Below, piece by piece: positions 1 through 6,371 of a stretch of 11,030 nucleotides of DNA (the stretch's first letter is position 1; every line of letters starts with the position of its first letter). The position numbers and the translations under genes are program-made. A model generated the notes under the pieces. It was not told the DNA's origin. It ran no database searches and was given only the letters and a program-made list of their open reading frames with translations. Location of the stretch: positions 1 through 11,030 of the forward strand of contig DMMK01000166.1 in the NCBI GenBank assembly GCA_003453085.1, read 5' to 3'. The DNA is from Verrucomicrobiales bacterium (GTDB taxonomy: Bacteria; Verrucomicrobiota; Verrucomicrobiia; Verrucomicrobiales; Verrucomicrobiaceae).

Positions 1-957
1 GCCGGGGTCGGCCCGGAGATCTGCCTGCAACTGCTGGCGAATGAAGCCGTGCGCGAAATCGCCACCCCGGTCATCTTTGGGGATGCCCGGCTGCTGGCCC
101 GCTGCGCCCGCCAGACGGGGCTGCCTGCGCCGAAACGCATCCTGTCCGAGATCGAGTGGGCTGAAAAAGCGGCCTCGCTGGAGGAGCCTGCGGTACTGGA
201 TCTCTTCGGATTCGATGCGGCGGATTTCACCCCCGGCACCGTCAGTGCGCGCACGGGAGCCGCCAGTTACCTCTACATTGAGAAAAGCATCCAGGCTGCG
301 TTGGCAGGCCAGGCCGCCGCAGTGGCCACGGCCCCGATCAATAAGGAGGCCCTGCGTGCTGCGGGGATCATGTATCCGGGGCACACGGAGATGTTTGCCG
401 AAAAAATGGACGCCGCCCGCTCCTGCATGGCCTTCTTTTCAGAGGTCATGATTTGCAGCCTTGTCACCGTCCACATCGGTTATCAGGACGTGGTTCCCGC
501 CCTCACCTCCGCGCGGATTCTGGAGGTAATCGAACTCACCGCCGATGCCGTGCAGCGCCATCTGGGCCGGAAACCGAAGCTGGCCGTCTGCGGGCTGAAT
601 CCGCACGCCGGGGAGCATGGTCTCTTTGGCCAACGCGAGGAGGAAACCCTCATCGAGCCCGCTATCGCCGCTGCCCGTGCCAAGGGGATGACCATTGAAG
701 GTCCTCTGCCTCCTGACACCGCCTTCATCCCTGCCAAGCGTAAAACGGTGGATGCCTACATCTGCATGTACCATGACCAGGCGCTCATCCCGCTGAAGGC
801 CCTGGCCTTTGACTCGGCTGTCAATACCACCCTGGGCCTGCCTGTGCCGCGCACCAGTGTGGATCACGGCACGGCCTGTGACATCGCGTGGCAGGGCAAA
901 GCCAACGGGCAGAGCTTGGTGGAGGCTGTGCTGCTGGCGGCAAAGCTGGCGAGCTGA
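1..957 (+). CDS. pdxA: 4-hydroxythreonine-4-phosphate dehydrogenase family protein (PdxA), 5' end cut by window edge
   Basis: PdxA oxidises 4-phospho-hydroxy-L-threonine with NAD(P) in the DXP-dependent pyridoxal phosphate pathway, in the cytoplasm. The reading frame is open from base 1, where AGVGPEI corresponds to the family N-terminal GDPAGIGPE motif, so only about a dozen residues are missing; the ATG at 49 is internal. The three metal-binding histidines are recognisable by context, in VTVHIGYQDV, LNPHAGEHGLFG and MYHDQALIPLK. Further hallmarks are NKEALRAAG followed by YPGHTE, GPLPPDTAF, and the C-terminal VNTTLGLP and DHGTACDIA. The stop is TGA at 955-957. The convergent HPS-like gene ends only 7 bp further on. 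Family membership is near certain. Some PdxA paralogues (PdxA2) instead act on D-threonate/D-erythronate 4-phosphate beside a four-carbon acid kinase; the upstream gene that would settle this lies outside the window. Confidence 0.95.
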   Translation, partial: AGVGPEICLQLLANEAVREIATPVIFGDARLLARCARQTGLPAPKRILSEIEWAEKAASLEEPAVLDLFGFDAADFTPGTVSARTGAASYLYIEKSIQAALAGQAAAVATAPINKEALRAAGIMYPGHTEMFAEKMDAARSCMAFFSEVMICSLVTVHIGYQDVVPALTSARILEVIELTADAVQRHLGRKPKLAVCGLNPHAGEHGLFGQREEETLIEPAIAAARAKGMTIEGPLPPDTAFIPAKRKTVDAYICMYHDQALIPLKALAFDSAVNTTLGLPVPRTSVDHGTACDIAWQGKANGQSLVEAVLLAAKLAS

Positions 958-964
958 AGCGTTT

Positions 965-1660
965 TTACCGCACCACCGTCTGTGCATGCACCGCTTCGCA
1001 GATCAGGCGCAGGGAGCTTTCCAGATTGCCATCGGCGGTTTTAAAAGAATCCGCATCAATGGTGAGCGGTGCGCCCAGGACCACCAGCGGCGCCCCATAC
1101 TGCGGGCACTGGATGGCCTGCTCCAGGGTCAGCCCACCGACGGCTTGCACGGGAATTTTGACCGCGTTCACCACTTCTCGCAGCTGATCCATGGGGCTGG
1201 GCATGCGATGTCCTGCGGCGGCGATGCCGCGACGCTCATCGTAACCGATGTGGTGGATGACGTAGTCACAGCCGAGGTCTTCAAGGAACTTGGCCCCTTC
1301 CACCATGTCTGGGCACACCATGTTATCCCCCATGACTTTGCAGCCGAAATCTGCGCCCGCTTTCACCACGCACTTGATCGTCTCGGCATGCGCCCGGGCC
1401 ATCACCACCACATGGGTAGCACCCGCCTTGGCCATCATTTCAGCCTCCAGGTAGCCACCATCCATGGTCTTTAGATCCGCCACGATTGGCGTGTGGGGGA
1501 AGGCTTTTCTCAGCGCCCGCACCCCATGCAGCCCCTCGGCCAAAATCAGCGGCGTGCCAGCCTCCAGCCAGTCCACCCCCGCGCGCATGGCCAGGGCCGC
1601 CGTTTCGAGGGCTTCGTCAATGTTGGTCAGGTCGAGGGAAATCTGGACGATGGGTTTCAT
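965..1660 (-). CDS. Hexulose-6-phosphate synthase-like / KGPDC-family (beta/alpha)8 enzyme of the OMP decarboxylase superfamily
   Basis: A 231-residue protein, the usual size for HPS and KGPDC. HPS condenses formaldehyde with ribulose 5-phosphate; KGPDC decarboxylates 3-keto-L-gulonate 6-phosphate. Both use a Mg-dependent enediolate intermediate. The superfamily active-site set is visible: D10, E33, and D62-x-K64-x-x-D67 in ADLKTMDGG, followed by H136 in YVIHHIGYD and the phosphate-binding GGL at 175-177. At the three positions I recall as separating KGPDC (E112, R139, T169) from HPS, this protein has D112, G139 and V174 (aligned to T169), all away from KGPDC; ADLKTMD is also HPS-like. The ATG at 1660 gives the family N-terminus MKPIVQISLD. 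The frame stays open upstream, but that stretch is antisense to the AraC gene. No Shine-Dalgarno sequence is seen. No hexuloisomerase gene is in the window, so the physiological reaction is uncertain. Confidence 0.88.
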   Translation of the reverse strand: MKPIVQISLDLTNIDEALETAALAMRAGVDWLEAGTPLILAEGLHGVRALRKAFPHTPIVADLKTMDGGYLEAEMMAKAGATHVVVMARAHAETIKCVVKAGADFGCKVMGDNMVCPDMVEGAKFLEDLGCDYVIHHIGYDERRGIAAAGHRMPSPMDQLREVVNAVKIPVQAVGGLTLEQAIQCPQYGAPLVVLGAPLTIDADSFKTADGNLESSLRLICEAVHAQTVVR

Positions 1661-1714
1661 GCGGTTGGAGGATTGCAGCTTTACACAAACCCAGGCATCA
1701 TCGTCACGACAAAG
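1661..1714. promoter_or_regulatory. Divergent intergenic region between HPS-like gene and PAS-AraC regulator
   Basis: These 54 bases are all that separate two divergent start codons, so both promoters and any operator must lie here or run into the coding ends. I found no convincing -35/-10 pair on either strand and no clear repeat pair typical of an AraC-family operator. The regulatory role is inferred from geometry only. Confidence 0.45.
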
Positions 1715-2515
1715 ATGATGCGAAATGCGACTCTCCTCAAACCACGCACGCTGCACCAGCGGCCTGAGGGCGTGGTCCGTCGCTGGCAGCAGGAGCGCGA
1801 CCGCTGGGTGGCCACCCTGGCCCCTACTTCGCTCTTCCACCGGTTGTTTGACCACATCCCTGGCGTCTATTTCTTTGCCAAGAACCGGGAAGGCCACCTC
1901 ATGTTTGCCAGTGAGGGCCTCCGGCAGCGTTACTCCATGCACGAGGAAGGCGAGATCCTGGGCATGACGGACTTTGACCTCAACCCTGGCAGCATGGCCC
2001 AGGCTTATGTGGATGACGACGACCAACTCCTCACGGGTAAGGCCGCTAGTATTGAGCGCATCGAGCTCTGGTGGGACCGCCAGGGCATGCCGGACTGGTT
2101 TCTGGTGACCAAGCTGCCGGTGCAGGATGCCAAAGGCGACATTCAGGGAGTCATGGGCCTGCTGCGCCGTCCCGATGAGGCCGAACGGCGGCTGCCCGTT
2201 TTCCAAACCGTGGCCCAGGCCGTGGAAATCATCCGCCAAGATTTCAGCAAGCCGTTGCTCATCGAGGATGTGGCCCGTGCCTGTGGCCAGTCCTTGCGCC
2301 AGCTCCAACGCCGATTTCAGACCACCTTTGGCCTGTCTCCCCAGGAGTTCCTCCTGAAGACCCGAGTGCTGGCAGCGGCCCGTTTGCTGGAAACGACGGC
2401 GCTTTCCGTCTCCGAAATCGCCTGCCGCTGCGGCTTTACGGACCAGAGTGCCTTCACTCAGCACTTCCGGAAGCGCACGGGTCAGACGCCCTCCAGCTAC
2501 CGCAATCGAAGCTGA
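1715..2515 (+). CDS. PAS domain-containing AraC-family transcriptional regulator
   Basis: A predicted 266-residue cytoplasmic DNA-binding regulator. Residues about 40-150 form a PAS-like sensor: HIPGVYFFAKNREGHLMFAS gives the first strands, and the domain closes with WFLVTKLPVQDAKGDIQGV. Residues about 165-266 are a complete AraC/XylS DNA-binding domain with two helix-turn-helix units. The first is IEDVARACGQSLRQLQRRFQ with GLSPQEFL, and the second is VSEIACRCGFTDQSAFTQHF with KRTGQTPSSYR. The start is placed at the tandem ATG ATG (1715/1718). The frame is open back to 1493, but that part is antisense to the HPS-like gene and has no domain. No clear Shine-Dalgarno sequence is present, so the start may shift by a few codons. 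Divergence from the HPS-like gene suggests it controls that gene. The PAS ligand is unknown. It ends convergently with the first exported-family gene, 29 bp away. Confidence 0.92.
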   Translation: MMRNATLLKPRTLHQRPEGVVRRWQQERDRWVATLAPTSLFHRLFDHIPGVYFFAKNREGHLMFASEGLRQRYSMHEEGEILGMTDFDLNPGSMAQAYVDDDDQLLTGKAASIERIELWWDRQGMPDWFLVTKLPVQDAKGDIQGVMGLLRRPDEAERRLPVFQTVAQAVEIIRQDFSKPLLIEDVARACGQSLRQLQRRFQTTFGLSPQEFLLKTRVLAAARLLETTALSVSEIACRCGFTDQSAFTQHFRKRTGQTPSSYRNRS

Positions 2516-2544
2516 GTTGAAAGGATTTGAAGATCGCTTCAGCC

Positions 2545-3489
2545 TTACTGATCCAAAGGATCTACTTCAACCGTCACATCGGGGTAGCCGAACACATTTT
2601 TGGCCACACCCGCACCCCATGTCACGCCACCTTCCGCCAGTGAATAAGAAACCGTTTCCATTTCAAACTCAGGCTCGATGAAAACGCCCATCCCGGCGAT
2701 TTTCGAAGCTGTGGATAAAATCACTAAAGCCTTGTCAGGACCCAGAGTGGCCAGCTTCTCGCCGCCACTGAACAAGCCCGAGACCTGCGCGAACTTGGTC
2801 ACTGCGGGGGCAACAGGGGGCTCACCCTCCTCTTCCGTTTCTTCATACGTTCCAAGCGTAATCAAGACGGCACCCAGACCTTTTCCGGTGACAGCGTGAG
2901 TCAACGCCGGATTGGCAGGCACGCCCGCCGCATTGAATTTCACCAGCTTCTTGCTGTTGGCTTTGAAGGCAATTCCACCCTGGATTATCACGCGGATGTA
3001 GTCGTCTAACAAAATAGGAGCGTTGGTCTTGTGCGAAAGATAAACTTTGATCGGTCCAGCCAAGACGGGAATGAAGTCACCCGGTATAGGCGGGACCTCG
3101 GACACGTTCTCAAGCGTCGCTTGCACCAGCACAAGGCTCCAGCCCTTGATGTCGGTAATGACATTGAGCTTCTTTAAATCCGCCAGCAGCTCCTTGTTGC
3201 CGTATTTCTTGACGACGATCTTGCTAACCCATTCTTCGCCACTTTCGACGTCCTTATCCTTCTTTCGCACCAACCAGTTATTATAATACGCAGGGCCTAC
3301 GTCGGGGGTTCCCGGTTGCCACGGTTTGCCCGTGGTTGGGTCTTTGGCGACGGTTCCTTCCACGGTCGTGCTTAAAGTTAGACCCAAAGAGAATGTGGAA
3401 ACACTGCCCGGGAGGATGGGGTCCACCTGCGCGGAACTCCAGGCAGGAAAGAGCAAGACAGCGAGTGAAGAGAAAAAGAACTTTGTCAA
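2545..3489 (-). CDS. Exported protein of unrecognised family, paralogue 1, likely TTG start
   Basis: I do not recognise the family. From TTG at 3489 the protein is 314 residues. Its N-terminus MTKFFFSSLAVLLFPAWSSA is a good signal peptide with probable cleavage after SSA. It then shares ordered blocks with the genes at 3790-4740 and 5530-6371: LPGSVSTFSLGLTLSTTVEG, TVAKDPTTGKPW, KKYGNKELLADLKK, ITDIKGWSLV, YLSHKTNAPILL, LFSGGEKLATLGP with VILS, and near the C-terminus GVAKNVFGYPDV. There are no cysteines or obvious catalytic motifs; short alternating segments suggest a beta-rich secreted protein. The frame stays open to a TTG at 3606, but no ATG occurs in it. The 3489 start puts 25 residues before LPGSV, against 26 in paralogue 2; a TTG at 3507 is an alternative. 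Function unknown. Confidence 0.8.
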   Translation of the reverse strand: MTKFFFSSLAVLLFPAWSSAQVDPILPGSVSTFSLGLTLSTTVEGTVAKDPTTGKPWQPGTPDVGPAYYNNWLVRKKDKDVESGEEWVSKIVVKKYGNKELLADLKKLNVITDIKGWSLVLVQATLENVSEVPPIPGDFIPVLAGPIKVYLSHKTNAPILLDDYIRVIIQGGIAFKANSKKLVKFNAAGVPANPALTHAVTGKGLGAVLITLGTYEETEEEGEPPVAPAVTKFAQVSGLFSGGEKLATLGPDKALVILSTASKIAGMGVFIEPEFEMETVSYSLAEGGVTWGAGVAKNVFGYPDVTVEVDPLDQ

Positions 3490-3556
3490 AAATACGGAAC
3501 GCGGCAACTTCGCCGCACGGTTATTCAGGGTCAATGGCTGGATAGGCCTTCTGTTT

Positions 3557-3577
3557 GGCAGCCTCAGAGAGGCTGCC
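3557..3577. repeat. Perfect 9-bp inverted repeat (hairpin) in leader of paralogue 1
   Basis: GGCAGCCTC (3557-3565) and GAGGCTGCC (3569-3577) are perfect inverse complements around a three-base loop, AGA. No T-run follows on either strand, so it does not look like an intrinsic terminator. If translation starts at 3489, the hairpin sits about 70 bases upstream in the 5' untranslated leader and could affect mRNA stability or initiation. If translation starts at 3606, it would be coding. Confidence 0.6.
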
Positions 3578-3713
3578 TGTGGTGAAACCAATAGTAATGC
3601 TTTCAAGGCGGGGAAATGACGCCCTGCAATAGGTCATAAAGTCAAAGCTCAGAGCGGTAGAATGCCCCCGGTCTTTTGTGTTAGAGAATGGGCCAAGCCC
3701 TCGTAACGTCACC

Positions 3714-3750
3714 CAAAAAAAGCCACCTCACGCAATCTGCGGAGGTGGCT
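3714..3750 (-). terminator. Rho-independent terminator after paralogue 2
   Basis: Read on the minus strand, AGCCACCTC pairs perfectly with GAGGTGGCT (plus positions 3742-3750 and 3721-3729). The loop holds a further four-pair stem (CGCA/TGCG), and the structure is followed by seven Ts (plus-strand A-run 3715-3721). It lies about 40 bases beyond the stop of the gene at 3790-4740 and upstream of paralogue 1, so it should separate their transcription. A smaller five-pair hairpin (GGAGC/GCTCC, 3762-3775) lies between the stop codon and the terminator. Confidence 0.9.
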
Positions 3751-3789
3751 AAAAAACCGATGGAGCTACCGCTCCTCCGTTCCTGGAAA

Positions 3790-4740
3790 CTATTGGGAGA
3801 GAATCTCGTCGCCTAATACTTCAGGGAAGCTGGAAACGTCTTTGGCGATACCGGCGCCGGCTACGGCAGTGCCTTCCACAAAGTAATGAATGTAGTCGTT
3901 TTCCTCTTCATCAAACACCCGCATGTTGCCCTGGAGGCCGCTCAGTTTGGTCGGCGAGGCAAGGATCACGCGGCGTTTCGCCGGACCGAAATAGCCCAAC
4001 CTTTCTCCGGAGCTCATCACACCTGCAACATGGAAAGACTTATCAATCACGGGTGCTGCGGCATAAACGATGGCGGATTCCTCTACATAATTTTCAATGT
4101 CGAGGGACAGCTGCGCGCTCTGTTTGTAGCTGGCAGTGTGCGTAAAGCTTTCGGACGTAGGCTCCCCCTCGTCATTGTATTTGGTCACCACTTTGCTGTT
4201 CAGCGTGAGTGCCGGATCCCCTTCGTTCGTGTCGAGGCTAAGGTAGCGCTCCAGCAATACAGGTGCCAGTGTTTTGTGAGTCAGATAAAACTGGGATGGT
4301 CCGGCATGAGTGTAAAACACGCCTCCGATAGCTGTCACATTGACATTCTGATCGCGGGTGACTTCCACTTTGACAAGGCTCCAGCCCTTGATGTCGCTAA
4401 TCACGCCGATTTTGACCAAGTCCAAAAGCAATTCTTTGGTCGAGTATTTAGATACGGCGACCTTGTACACACGCTCTTCTCCGGACTCCACCCTCTGTTC
4501 GCCTGTCTCGTCTTTGATCTCCCAGCTGTTGCGCTCCGCCGGGCCAGCTAATGGGTCAGTTTTAGGCCAAGGTTTGCCGGAGGTCGGGTCTTTAGCGACG
4601 GTGCCGCCCACGCTGGTGCTCAGTGTCAATGCCAGAGAAAACGGTGCCACACTGCCAGGAAGCTCAGCAGGGGCGGCTTGGAGAGACGAAAGACTCGGTG
4701 CCAGCAAGGCTAGCAGAGGGCAAAAATAATGATATTTCAT
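3790..4740 (-). CDS. Exported protein of unrecognised family, paralogue 2
   Basis: Unrecognised family; 316 residues with a clear ATG at 4740, the cleanest start of the three copies. MKYHYFCPLLALLAPSLSSL is a signal peptide with likely cleavage near LQA-AP. The mature part repeats the family blocks in order: LPGSVAPFSLALTLSTSVGG, TVAKDPTSGKPW, SKYSTKELLLDL, ISDIKGWSLV, YLTHKTLAPVLLERYL, MSSGERLGYFGPAKRRVIL, KLSGLQG, and IAKDVSSFPEV before the C-terminus. The segment from about 165 to 225 differs most from paralogue 1. No catalytic motif, sorting signal or C-terminal anchor is evident, so it is predicted periplasmic or extracellular, possibly structural or binding. It ends in TAG at 3790-3792 with a strong terminator beyond. 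The 135-bp gap upstream has no recognisable gene or convincing promoter. Function unknown. Confidence 0.87.
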   Translation of the reverse strand: MKYHYFCPLLALLAPSLSSLQAAPAELPGSVAPFSLALTLSTSVGGTVAKDPTSGKPWPKTDPLAGPAERNSWEIKDETGEQRVESGEERVYKVAVSKYSTKELLLDLVKIGVISDIKGWSLVKVEVTRDQNVNVTAIGGVFYTHAGPSQFYLTHKTLAPVLLERYLSLDTNEGDPALTLNSKVVTKYNDEGEPTSESFTHTASYKQSAQLSLDIENYVEESAIVYAAAPVIDKSFHVAGVMSSGERLGYFGPAKRRVILASPTKLSGLQGNMRVFDEEENDYIHYFVEGTAVAGAGIAKDVSSFPEVLGDEILSQ

Positions 4741-4875
4741 AGAACACGCTATGGTTCATGGAATTTGCCCTCTAGTCAATCAGAACATAGGTATTTGCTT
4801 TAGCCCATCCTTGCTTGACCAAAGATTCATTACCGCTGCATGCGAGGACGTTTGTGCCGTGCTGCCTGCCGCTCC

Positions 4876-5403
4876 TTAATTGCCGCTACCTTTGCCTTTG
4901 TTTAGAAGGCTGCCTGAGGGCAATTCGACATAATCAGCGGCCTGCTTCAATGCCAAAGCTTCCTCTGGAGAAAGCGCCAATTGAGAAGCCGCGCGCAAAA
5001 GTGGTGCGGCTGCCGCATCCCCGAGATCAATCATGCCCTGGAGAGCAGCAGCCCGCACTTCTGGATCTGGATGCAGTAGGAAGGGCTGAATCTTCGGCAG
5101 TTCCTTGGCATCGTAGGAAACAGCAGCATCCTGGATGGTTTCGAGAATCTGAGGCTTCGCATCAGGTGTTTTTACCGGGGCTACAGTGGCCGGGGCTTGG
5201 GATAAAGGCACCTCCGCAACTGCGCCTGAAGACAAAGCGTCCCCTGCACTGGGCTGCGAGGTCACGGTCGGGGTCTTAACGGGCGTTGTTTGGGCGATCT
5301 GGCTTGCACTTTTGTCTGGACCACCGGCCATAAAAAAGAAACCACCGCATATCGCAGCCGCCAAAACCACGCCTGCCAGCCAAAGGGGAGAAGATCTGTT
5401 CAT
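4876..5403 (-). CDS. Small membrane-anchored protein with HEAT-like helical repeat
   Basis: A 175-residue protein with an ATG at 5403. After four or five polar residues, positions about 7-26 form one hydrophobic helix (LWLAGVVLAAAICGGFFFMA). This is probably an uncleaved anchor with the rest outside the cytoplasm, although a signal peptide is possible. Residues about 29-82 are a Pro/Thr/Ser/Ala/Val-rich linker. Residues about 83-160 are helical and contain a HEAT-like pattern, HPDPEVRAAALQGMIDLGD then AAAAPLLRAA, followed by a second helix pair. The tail is Gly/Lys/Ser-rich. HEAT-type units usually bind proteins; no enzymatic motif is present. It lies between two exported-family paralogues on the same strand. 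A strong terminator sits just upstream of its start, so it needs its own promoter. Partnership with the paralogues is only suggested by position. Confidence 0.8.
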   Translation of the reverse strand: MNRSSPLWLAGVVLAAAICGGFFFMAGGPDKSASQIAQTTPVKTPTVTSQPSAGDALSSGAVAEVPLSQAPATVAPVKTPDAKPQILETIQDAAVSYDAKELPKIQPFLLHPDPEVRAAALQGMIDLGDAAAAPLLRAASQLALSPEEALALKQAADYVELPSGSLLNKGKGSGN

Positions 5404-5436
5404 TTGCTATTATTTCACGAATTGTTCGAAAGAGGT

Positions 5437-5470
5437 AAAAAAAACGCCACCTGCTTTGCAGCAGATGGCG
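5437..5470 (-). terminator. Rho-independent terminator after paralogue 3
   Basis: On the minus strand, CGCCATCTGCT pairs with AGCAGGTGGCG over 11 positions (one wobble), closed by a GCAA (GNRA-type) tetraloop. Eight Ts follow, seen as the plus-strand A-run 5437-5444. It lies about 60 bases past the stop of the gene ending at 5530 and 34 bases before the start codon of the HEAT-like gene, so it should end transcription of paralogue 3. Confidence 0.93.
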
Positions 5471-5529
5471 AAATTTTTGGGTCAGATTGAGATCATCTTA
5501 CCGATGACGTCACCAGACTGTTCCTGGTA

Positions 5530-6371
5530 TTAGGGATCCACGGCCGGTGGGGTAACCACAAAGCCAGGATAAGCGGAGACGTCGGTAGCGACGCCAGGAG
5601 TGAGTGCAGCAGAGCCTTCCAGGATGGCCAGCTCATTGGTGAAGCCGGCGAGGGAGGTAAACTTGCCTGCGCCAGAAAGAATCACTTCGTCCTTGGCCTT
5701 GGTGAAACCCAGCTTCTGGCTGCCGGTGTAGATACCAGCAAGGCCAAAGGTTTTGCCTTTCACGACCAATGTGAGACCGCCTGCAAATTTCAGAGCTTCC
5801 GAGTAGCTGGTGGAAACAGGGGTAACCGTCGTGACAGGCTCTTCGCCGGTCGTCGTTGTCGAGGAAGTCACAACCTTCTGGTTGAGGCCACTCTTCTTTA
5901 CTGTGCTGTTAGAGGAGATTCGGTTGCCTAGGGAGATGGGGGCCGCGCCTTTCTTCACCAGGAAGTAGTACGGAGCGGTGATGTTGAGGTCACCTTCAAT
6001 GTTGGTGGTCGCCTGGATCTTCTGGATGCTCCAGCCCTTGATGTCCGTGATCAGGGGATTTTCTTCGCCTGTGAGGTCGGTGAGGAATTCTTTCACCGTG
6101 TATTTGGAGGCAACGATTTTGGTCACCTGCTCAGTGGTCGTGATGGTGGCACCATTCTTCGTTGAAGTGTAGGTCGTAGAATCAACTAACGCGGCGCCTT
6201 TGATAGGCACGCCACTCGCATTTTTCGCCACCGTCGCGTTAGCAGTGCTGCTGAGAGTCAGGGTAAGGCTGAAAGTAGATGCGGAGGCCGGGATAGCATC
6301 TGCGCTGAACCCTTGGGATGCAATAGGAAGAATGGCAAGGCAGAAAGCCTTCAGGAACTGTGGTTTTTCAT
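5530..6371 (-). CDS. Exported protein of unrecognised family, paralogue 3, apparent 1-base frameshift in signal peptide
   Basis: Unrecognised family. The main frame carries STFSLTLTLSS, TVAKNASGVP, ASKYTVKEFLTDL, LITDIKGWSI, YTGSQKLGF with EVILSG, and VATDVSAYPGF, matching paralogues 1 and 2. The frame is open from 6381, but the nearest ATG (6371) is one base out of frame and would stop after MKNHSS. Adding one A to the five-A run at 6364-6368 gives MKKPQFLKAFCLAILPIASQ, an ideal signal peptide, and a 280-residue protein with no internal stop. So either a base is missing in the assembly, the gene is recently inactivated, or translation starts at a non-ATG codon such as CTG at 6354 (MKAFCLAILPIAS). 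GTG at 6231 is an unlikely start because it removes the signal peptide and the first conserved block. The mature protein is unusually Thr/Ser-rich and shorter than its paralogues. Confidence 0.75.

Noticed and set aside
1493..1714. Upstream extension of the PAS-AraC frame to an ATG at 1493
   Set aside because: It overlaps the HPS-like coding sequence on the other strand and contains no recognisable domain; the tandem ATG at 1715 gives a compact PAS start.
1661..2464. N-terminal extension of the minus-strand HPS-like frame, giving about 499 residues
   Set aside because: The extension is antisense to a clear PAS-AraC gene and has no domain; the enzyme begins at MKPIVQ like its relatives.
3521..3712. 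63-residue minus-strand open frame in the leader of paralogue 1
   Set aside because: No signal peptide, no motif and no family resemblance; it spans the leader hairpin and probably arises by chance.
3886..4551. Plus-strand open frame of 221 residues opposite paralogue 2
   Set aside because: Paralogue 2 on the minus strand has a signal peptide and conserved blocks; the plus-strand frame has neither.
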